64,000 nucleotides of DNA, from the NCBI GenBank assembly GCA_022495005.1, contig JAGYXB010000460.1:558001-622000 (forward strand). Direction: 5' to 3'. A program made the translations under genes and the position numbers. A model generated the notes under the pieces. The model was given only the letters and a program-made list of their open reading frames with translations. It was not told the origin of the DNA and ran no database searches. This document shows, one piece after another, positions 56,962-64,000 of this stretch (the first letter of the stretch is position 1; every line of letters begins with the position of its first letter). Source of the stretch: Rhyacophila brunnea (Eukaryota > Arthropoda > Insecta > Trichoptera > Rhyacophilidae).

Positions 56962-58987
56962 GAAAAGAAAATTACATTATAAATACAACTATGCAAAAAG
57001 CAATTCTTAATAAATGTATAAAACATAAAGGTCTCAAAGATAAAATTTTTATTAAACTGCTTAACTGACCCAAAAGAGATCCTCATCAATGATATTATGA
57101 AAATCGTGCGGGTCAACCACGAGATTTTTTTTAACGCAATGACATAATCAATTCATCAAAGTATTTGAAATAGATCAAACTACTTATCAAATAATAAAAT
57201 CTTCCTCAGTTCTTAAGTTGATTTTTAGGATGGTTTTAATTTATTTATAACATGGAAACACTTTGGACCCACGTTGGTCGCCAGTTATAGTATGTTATAG
57301 TTATTTATAAAATAGAAAAACTTCCGGTTTAGTATTTATTCAGAGTTCACAGAGATTTAATCAACAATAGTAGAGAATAATACAAACGGTACACGAAAAA
57401 AGATTAACAAGATAAGATGACTAGCTCGACCAAATAACCAGATAAATTTGCCAAAGGATTAGTTCAGTTCAGGTAGGTATCACATTTGACAACAAGATAC
57501 TACACTTATCACTAAAAGTAAATCTCGATAGTGTAAGGTCTTAGTCGCAAATAGAAGACCTGTATGATCAAAAGGATCAGAGCTAATCAAACTAAACTGA
57601 CTGGTTGTGAGAGATATTAATTACGTGGTCAACATAGAGTTAAATTCTAATACGTCTACATAGTGCTTGAGGCGTCCAGTCAATGGGCAGCGCCATCTAT
57701 GGGTTTCTTTTCGAAGTCACGCCTCTATAGATTCGTAATTCTCGTAAAATATATATAAAATATTACTCAAAACATAACAAAGGAACCTATAACATAACCA
57801 CTCAAGATGCGTCAAGAACTCAACAGATGCGTCCTTATACACATAAAAATAAACCACTAATATTATTACGTGCTATCATTGTCATTGTCATTTTCAATAA
57901 GAATTTTTTTTAGTTACACGGTGTATTCTATGAATAAGATACATTGATAGTTGAAGTTTATGGTTTTTATTTATTTATTTTTTCATCGTGTGGTGCCTCA
58001 AAGTCAATCAGTCCCTGGGACCTCCGTATCCCTAAACTTAGCATTGCAGACAACTAACAATAATGTACATTACAATAACAAAATTATGTGCAGATATATT
58101 ATAATGCATGTAAGAGAAATGCAATAACTATAAGTAGCACAACGTGGTAAGGATGGGTGTATGTTGGGCATAAAACGGAAAAATCACAAAATAAACTACT
58201 CGATACAGAGGCAGACGAGAATAAGTGATATTATGATAGTGGTTACAAAGTTAACGAAATACCAAAGGATTAGACATGGCGATCGGCAAGTGGACAAATG
58301 CTGGACAAAATGCGGTCATATAGTGATATAGCTTGTAACTTCGCAACTTTTTTCGATTCAAGAATTCTCGAATCCAAAAAAAAAATCCAAGAGTATTTTA
58401 GATTGGTTTATTGATTTTTTGAGATTTCTAGAATTCTCTAGATTCTTTATATAAGGAATTAAGTAGGTACGCAATCAAAATTTTGAAGTTTCTTAAAAAA
58501 TCCATTTTCGAATAATTTAACAATTCTGTGCAGAATCAAAATAAACCACTTTTTATATTTTTAATCTTCCGGCGAAAGTTTTCACCGGAAAATTACTTGG
58601 GCTACTCTCGAATGCCTATATTAATTATATTTCTGGTAAAAGAATCTTAATTTTTCGAGATCCTCATTGATAATTATTTCTCGAGAAATTATTTTTTCAA
58701 ATTTCTAAACAAAACATTTTGAGATAGAAATACACATTTCTGGAGAATTCTCAAGACGAGATAATATCTGGTACACTAGATGACCGCAGAACCGCCCACC
58801 CGCTAGCGACTAGATCGATGACTTTGCAACGTTCAATTATTGATCTACGTAACAACTAAGAATTACAATTACATGTATATGGAAAAGGCGCAGTTAATAT
58901 AAATGTCAATCACTAGAAGACTGTCAAGTATACATTTTTTGTTATTCATCCTTTTCCTCTTTCTTTCCAACAAGCACCCATGATGTG
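56962..58987. other. non-coding; AT-rich repeat-like stretch 58340-58780
   Basis: 58340-58780 is rich in TCTCGAGAAATT/GAATTCTC-type words that also occur at 60770-61080, suggesting an old shared repeat. 57660-58060 has a few balanced patches without identity. Confidence 0.4.
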
Positions 58988-58990
58988 TAA

Positions 58991-59359
58991 AGCGTCAATT
59001 ACATTGAGCTTCTTTACGATCTGTTTGTTGGCGAATTTAAAAGCGGGCGATTCAGCTACTGCGATTTGATGATAACACACAAAACTTTCCATTCGCTGAG
59101 AAGCCACAAGCCAGCGACTATTTTGACAGAACGTAGTTCGTTTTTTTACCGGGAGGTTGGTACTGCGCTCTACTGTGCAGACGCAGTAGGCCCACACGCC
59201 GGCGTGTAGCGTGTAAAGTTGACCGGCTTTCAACTTTTCTCGGTAGAGTGTTTACAACCGGCTTATTAGCTTGTTCGATGATTACACTGGGCGACTTTAC
59301 AGGCAGATTGTAAATTCGCCAATAAACAGCTCGTAAAGAAGCTCAATGTAATTGACGCT
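58991..59359 (-). mobile_element. PIF/Harbinger-type MITE H (copy 3, inverted)
   Basis: Ends AGCGTCAATTACATTGAGCT and its inverse ...AAGCTCAATGTAATTGACGCT are flanked by TAA on both sides. The interior is the reverse of the 39477 copy (CACACGCCGGCGTGTAGCG, CCATTCGCTGAGAAGCCACA). The 95-codon frame across it is a by-product. Confidence 0.92.
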
Positions 59360-59362
59360 TAA

Positions 59363-60106
59363 CACATGTATGCTATTTAAAACACCCAAAACTCATGGAG
59401 CAAGTGTTTTGTTGTATAAAACAGATATTAATTAATACATATAATTCATAATTAGGTATAATTTCATATAACTAATATTTAATAATTTATTCATTTTATT
59501 TTTCATCAATATATTATTTTGACACGTCTGTTAATTAACATTTTAGACTAAGATAAGTATTACTAAGGACCTGTTTCTTTATTTACCGACTTAATAATTA
59601 TCCAAAAAGACAGACTTTACAATATGAAAAGCCTTTAAAATGCAACTAATTTAATAATTTTAATATTTATCTTCCAATTTCGTTAATATATTTTAGCAAT
59701 ATTATGAGGGCTTATAATATTCTATTTTTATGAAGATATTATTTTCGTCTTGAATCTCTCTTTGATCAGATACAACTCGTTCCAAGTATTTGAATTATAA
59801 ATGAAATTACTACTTCAATAACCATAAAAGCTTTATGCTTATTACAAGAAACCTTTTCTCGTAAAATCAGCACGAAGCGTTTTTCAGTTATCAAAACAGG
59901 CGCGTATATTAATTTAGTCATAATGGAAAGTGCGATTCCAAAGACGATTCAAATTCTCTACTACAATATAGGATGCATAAAAAGTAAATATATCATAAAT
60001 TAACATTTTTTATCATAAAATAATTATGTGGGTATTACAATAATAATATATTAACAAAATTTTTAAGAGGAGTGGATAATGATTATATAATAATATATTC
60101 CATTGC
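59363..60106. other. AT-rich, nothing recognised
   Basis: No repeat or coding signal noticed. Confidence 0.4.
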
Positions 60107-60114
60107 GTCAAGAG

Positions 60115-60737
60115 CATTGGTTGACATGCGCGGCCACCAGAGGATTTACAGAATACTATCTCAAAACTTTATTTATAAAATTTTGAAATTGGTTGAGTAG
60201 ACATGACTTGTCTTAAATTTCTTTCCACGCTCAAATGATAACTTTGTCTTTTCAGAAGATGACAAATGAAAATTTCATAGGACTACAAACGAGATTAACA
60301 TAATTTTCAGTATTTAATTTAATTAACTGGACTAATGTTAAATATGCGTTATTGGAAATGAGTCATCACCAAGTCCTTAAAACCCATTTTAATTATACCA
60401 CGGTTGAAAAATTTTGGTCAAAGTTATACGTTGACCAAGAATCAAGTCAATTCAAAGAATTGGCAACGATAGCTTTATTAATATTGTCGATTTTTTCTAC
60501 TACGGTATACTGTGAAATAAGGAGTATTGAGGAATTTCCATTTGCATTAGTTTTAAATAAATAGATATTATGTGTAAAATGTTCAAATGTCTTTTATGAA
60601 ATGGACTCAATAAAATGGGATAAATAAATTGATTCAATCAAAATAAAAAGTGAAATTTGGTACGGCCACCAGACGTTTTCATAGAACTGTCAATGTCAAT
60701 TGTGCGGCCACAGTTAAATTTCACGTGAAAACCACTG
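60115..60737 (+). mobile_element. hAT element, CA(G/T)TGGTT..GCGGCCAC family
   Basis: The left end CATTGGTTGACATGCGCGGC and the inverted right end reading CAGTGGTTTTCACGTG, with GTGGCCGCAC soon after, are flanked by GTCAAGAG and GTCTAGAT (6 of 8). A second GGCCACCAGA word sits near both ends. The coding relic inside supports hAT. Confidence 0.72.
60340..60564 (+). pseudogene. hAT transposase dimerisation fragment
   Basis: HHQVLKTHFNYTTVEKFWSK, then LYVDQESSQFKELATIALLI and LSIFSTTVYCE. The spacing FW..L......F.ELA..AL.ILSI.ST...CE matches the start of the hAT C-terminal domain (usually LSIP.S....ER.FS). The usual P, S and ER residues are altered and the frame closes soon after, at TAA 60562. 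Confidence 0.62.
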
Positions 60738-60745
60738 GTCTAGAT

Positions 60746-61116
60746 CGTTTGTAATATCTCGACTTTCGAGTATTATAAAAGAATATTTGATGCTCAAAAT
60801 TTTGATTTACTTATTAATTTTGCGAGATCCTCGTGAATTCTCGAGAAATATATAATCTTACGGGTGGAAAACATTTTTATTTTCCCCCATCTGAAAGATT
60901 TTCTATATAAGGACAAATATTTTACGACACATTTTTCCCCGGAAAAGTTTTTTTTACTGCCACTTTCATTTTTCTTTCCGGAAATCTAATGAATCATTTT
61001 TTTTCTAAATGAATAATACTCGATTTATCGAGAATATCTTCAACAATTTATCATAAATTCTTAGAAAATAATTTCTTTATTATTTTTTAAGATTTATCGA
61101 TCACAACCTCTAATTG
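60746..61116. other. AT-rich repeat-like stretch
   Basis: CTCGTGAATTCTCGAGAAAT and TTCTTTCCGGAAATC recall 58560-58760, but alignment by eye is poor. Confidence 0.35.
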
Positions 61117-61122
61117 CGTCAT

Positions 61123-61620
61123 TGCTCTTGATCAAACATATAATAGTGATCAATAACCTTATACCTAGTCAGCACGAATTTTGACAACGTAAAATCAACA
61201 AGTCATTTATCTATCAATTGATCCATCTAGCATCAGCGTTTTTATTACAGGCAATGACATAGCAATCGGTTATTTCATGCTTGCTCATCAAAACACCTCG
61301 CAGTTGTTAGACATTGCGGTCAGCTGGTTTCTCAATATTAACGTAGATAAACGGTGGCTCATGTAAATTATTGATTGCTTTTATATAAATACCGAAGGAC
61401 GATTGATAATAACCACTCAACTCGAGTCCGTCCCTCGACACACTCAACTCTCACTTCTCACTCGACACTCGTTATTTAATATTCGTCTCTCGAGCTCGTT
61501 CCGATCATCATCACTACTGGATCGCGGCTCGGTCTGAGCACCTAGCTCACCGCTATACTCTGTACTCTGCATCAAGACAATAAACATCTACATCCATTTA
61601 CACTACCATTGTCTTTATCA
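61123..61620 (+). mobile_element. solo LTR of an LTR retrotransposon
   Basis: The segment begins TG (TGCTCTTGATCAAACATA) and ends CA (ACCATTGTCTTTATCA). CGTCAT stands directly outside both ends (61117-61122, 61621-61626). In between are a TATA box (TATATAAATA, 61382-61391), a downstream initiator-like CACTCAACTC and a poly(A) signal AATAAA at 61579-61584, in the order U3, R, U5. No second LTR or internal region is adjacent, so it is what recombination between two LTRs leaves behind. Plus orientation follows from TATA and poly(A). The 6-base duplication is at the long end for such elements. Confidence 0.75.
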
Positions 61621-61626
61621 CGTCAT

Positions 61627-62130
61627 CGCTTCTCCCATCCTGATCCCAAAGAAAAACACATATCTCTTTCGATGCGTAATTCAATCCTGCGTATGCAGCT
61701 TTAGATATAAGCTCTTTTTCTCCATTCTATGATGAAAACACAAATTGGAACAAAATGTATTACATTATTATAGTACACCTATTTTTTTTTATTAGCGTTA
61801 GCAATTATCAAACCTATATCCATTTTTGACATCAAGGGCGTTGGTACCAACCCCTACATTCTTTATCCACAATGTTCGTTTTCTATCTGGACCTATTTCA
61901 TCTGTTTCATGGACACCTTCATAATACTCCAGTATTCTACATTTACATAGCTAATACAATATGTGTTTGTATTACTATGTATTGTACATAATATATTATA
62001 TCCGTGCACCAAAAAATACTTTTTTATTAACAAATAATATGCGTGATGTGATATCCTCAAACAATTAACTATAACATACGTCACTGATATTTTCTATTCG
62101 ATAAGAAAATTCAAACCCCCCTGCCATCAT
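61627..62130. other. non-coding, nothing recognised
   Basis: No frames or repeats of note. Confidence 0.4.
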
Positions 62131-62345
62131 ATGATATCCTCCTCGTCGCGGTGAGGGCTAACCGCTTGTGTATTCCAGTGACTCCACGACTATGTTGGCT
62201 GCAGTCTAGCTACCAGATCTAGATAATGAGCCGGACGGGTGGAGGTAAATTATTGACAGACCCAAACTTCAACAGACTACGTATCAATACAGTCACGAGA
62301 AAGTTCTTGAAGACGCCTAGAACTCGCCCTGGATTTTAAGCCACT
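62131..62345 (+). repeat. dispersed retroelement-like repeat F (copy 2)
   Basis: GTCGCGGTGAGGGCTAACCG, ATTCCAGTGACTCC, GACTATGTTGGCTGCAGTCT, AGCTACC and GAGCCGGACGG parallel 42515-42600. The 3' tail seen in the other copy is missing. Confidence 0.55.
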
Positions 62346-62718
62346 GGCTTAAAGCCACATCAGATAATAAAATAACTTAAATGTGCTTTGTGCATTTTTT
62401 TTTAGATACGTCTTATTAGATTAAAAAAACAAACGTGCTCATGAATAAATTGCTTGGTTCTACTTTATCCAAGGCCTGAAAACGATGCATAAGTGCGAGT
62501 GAGAAAGTATTCGGCACCCTTATAATCTCTGCGACACGCGCTAGATTAAGATAAAAGGTTTACAGATGTGTGAGATGATTTGCTGTGGTGTCGCCGCCAA
62601 ATCTTAGTTTGTTGCATAGCTAAGCGTCGATAACCTGCGAGCGCGTGTTGCTAAAATTGATATTTTTTGTGTTAAACATAAAGTCATGGTACATATTTTT
62701 AGTTAATTAAGTAGATAA
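62346..62718. other. upstream region of the THAP exon
   Basis: More balanced than average (GCGACACGCGCTAG, GTGTCGCCGCC, AACCTGCGAGCGCGTG), which would suit a promoter or 5' untranslated exon of the THAP gene. No TATA box near a clear start was identified. Confidence 0.35.
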
Positions 62719-62789
62719 ATGGTTCTGTGTGTTGTATTAAAATGTGGTAACCGTACTGATAAGCAAGAAGATGGTATTACGTTTCATAG
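62719..62789 (+). CDS. first coding exon of a THAP-domain protein (partial)
   Basis: ATG preceded directly by an in-frame TAA opens MVLCVVLKCGNRTDKQEDGI followed by TFH, ending in AG then the donor GTAAGT. THAP domains are ~80-residue C2CH zinc-binding DNA-binding modules at protein N termini. They begin with C..(x)..C.NR and reach G(I/V)(S/T)FHRFP at about residue 20-25. Both cysteines, NR and ITFH sit where expected, and AG plus the first base of the next exon would supply the R of FHR. The remaining half (AVPTY box and second Cys-His pair) must lie in later exons, not found before 64000. It could be a host gene or a P-element-type transposase, both of which carry THAP domains. Confidence 0.72.
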
Positions 62790-63625
62790 GTAAGTTGATA
62801 CATATTCGTGATAATTTATTTGTATATTATTATATATTTTAGTATCAGTGACCTAGTGTTTCTTTAAAATAACTTAAATTATGGATATCTTTACCTAATG
62901 GTTGCATTTTTACCGCTTAAAAATACTATATAACGTAAGAAAAATATATTTTAATTATGAGCATCTAGTGCGAGCGCTTTGGGCGAGCACTAGCGAAATG
63001 GTCTATGGTCTCAAACATTTGTGTACGAATGCGTTCGCACGCCCACAACCCAAACGCACGGCACGCAGCTTCATTTAGCAATGCAATGGGTGGCGTCTAG
63101 ATGTATCTATAGTCGATGACTTTATCCTAACTTACGAAATTTTAATATTGTAATCACATTTTTTTCTATTGGACAAGTACACCGACTGTTGTTATAGAAC
63201 GGCGGAATCTTCTTTATATAAACACTTATTTATATTTTAACTGGGTTTATTAAAATTTAATGATAACTTAGTAATAATACATAATGGATTATGTGTCAGA
63301 TAATCACTTGGTAAAGTCTAATTGAATACATTGATTGAATGCAGTCGATGCTTCCTTCTTAAGGGCAGAGTTGACACTGACTTGGAAAGCTACTAAGATT
63401 ATAATATATAAATCAAACCTTATCAATATGTAGCGTAGCATACTCAGACGTTTAGGTTGATAAGAAAAGTAGATATAAAACATATTATAAAAAAGAAGAC
63501 GTGAAACAATGGGACGATAAAGCAAACTTTATCAAATGCATTTTCAGATGTTCATTATGCTGCTTACTAATACTTGGTATTGATAATAAATAATAGTGTA
63601 GAGATTAATACAAAGACAGAGACTC
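62790..63625 (+). other. intron-like and non-coding sequence after the THAP exon
   Basis: Contains a balanced block at 62960-63110 with GCGAGCGCTTTGGGCGAGC and GCACGCCCACAACCC, and the word GATGTATCTATAGTC at 63099-63113. No acceptor followed by a THAP continuation was recognised. Confidence 0.4.
63099..63113. repeat. partial copy of the 19-bp insertion core
   Basis: GATGTATCTATAGTC matches the first 15 bases of the sequence at 2711 and 25485. No flanking direct repeat is evident here. Confidence 0.5.
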
Positions 63626-64000
63626 AAAACTATGGGCCTATAACGCCTATATCACCTACGCATCGGAAACCTGGACATTAACTCTGCGAAATGAGCGGGC
63701 CCTGAACATTTTTGAAAGAAAAAATCTCCGCCGTATATATGGACCGATCAGGGACGGCACCAATTGGAGGAGAAGATATAATGCTGAGCTCTCTACGGGC
63801 TGTACGAAGATTGCAGCGCAGCTCAATCAAAGATTGGGAGACTGCGATAGGTCATGTGCACCGTATGAATGACAATGAACCGGTAAAGAGAGTGATGTCC
63901 AGCAATCCAATAGGGCGTAGAAGAAGAGGCAGGCCAAAGATTCGAAGGTTGGATGGAGCTGCCAGTGATTGCCGTATTCTGGGGATACCGAATTGGAAAT
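63626..64000 (+). mobile_element. RTE-like LINE, C-terminal coding region, cut by window end
   Basis: The plus strand reads TYASETWTLTLRNERALNIF, ERKNLRRIYGPIRDGTNWRR and RYNAEL. After a frameshift near 63860 it continues RMNDNEPVKRVMSSNPIGRR, RRGRPKIRRLDGAASDCRIL and GIPNWK. The (Y)GSETWTL...FERK.LRRI.GP block and GRRRRGRP..RWLDG block are the end of the reverse transcriptase protein. It is the same family as 3553-3921, and together the two copies cover overlapping parts. The frameshift shows it is inactive. Confidence 0.87.

Noticed and set aside
56589..57116. 175-codon minus-strand frame, the longest in the window
   Set aside because: It lies opposite the hAT dimerisation domain, crosses the transposon border at 56948 and has no motif.
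58946..59233. 95-codon minus frame
   Set aside because: By-product of MITE H copy 3; other copies do not keep it open.

Overview
The window looks like AT-rich, gene-poor nuclear DNA of an insect. The short-palindrome-rich AT background, the frequent GTACCTAC-type words, the FGIRD-type short tandem repeat and the mix of hAT, PIF/Harbinger, pogo, Helentron and RTE-like elements with tRNA-derived SINEs suggest a hemipteran, perhaps aphid-like. That placement is an inference from general impression, not a match to a known genome. There are no bacterial operons, ribosome binding sites or long open reading frames.

Only two stretches look like host-type exons. On the minus strand, 2451-3436 holds a multi-exon gene of an insect family with a basic segment followed by a Cys-rich, FW-ending motif. 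One intron can be placed precisely, but the copy now carries an in-frame stop, a second stop brought in by a 26-bp insertion, and a frameshift. On the plus strand, 62719-62789 is a clean first exon of a THAP zinc-finger protein with a good splice donor; the rest of the gene was not found.

Most of the rest is transposon debris that can be delimited by terminal inverted repeats (TIRs) and target-site duplications (TSDs). hAT elements with 8-bp duplications lie at 6881-7397, 16021-17322 (nested in 15571-17378), 27542-28209, 44308-44698, 51445-52039, 55611-56948 and 60115-60737, with a further relic around 8075-8765. PIF/Harbinger-type elements with TAA duplications lie at 28304-28686, 39477-39833, 40550-41306, 48715-49287 and 58991-59359. 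A pogo relic lies at 22087-22556 and a TA-flanked MITE at 6141-6472. Fold-back elements lie at 12316-12943, 19912-20222 and 37591-37904. LINE 3' ends are at 3553-3921, 42303-42512, 53050-53145, about 49370-49440 and 63626-64000, which runs off the window. A solo LTR lies at 61123-61620. Two tRNA-derived SINE families are present.

The most distinctive region is 29021-31720, a Helentron-like element with two 5' ends in tandem that contains about 18 copies of a ~127-bp repeat arranged in alternating subtypes. Other unusual items are two 18-19-bp insertions of the same sequence, each inside its own short direct repeat; a twice-repeated composite of inverted SINE tails around a tRNA-like head; two long near-perfect hairpins (11669-11744 and 34212-34363); and a ~120-bp sequence shared by otherwise unrelated settings. 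Gaps are described entry by entry; most show nothing beyond AT-rich DNA.
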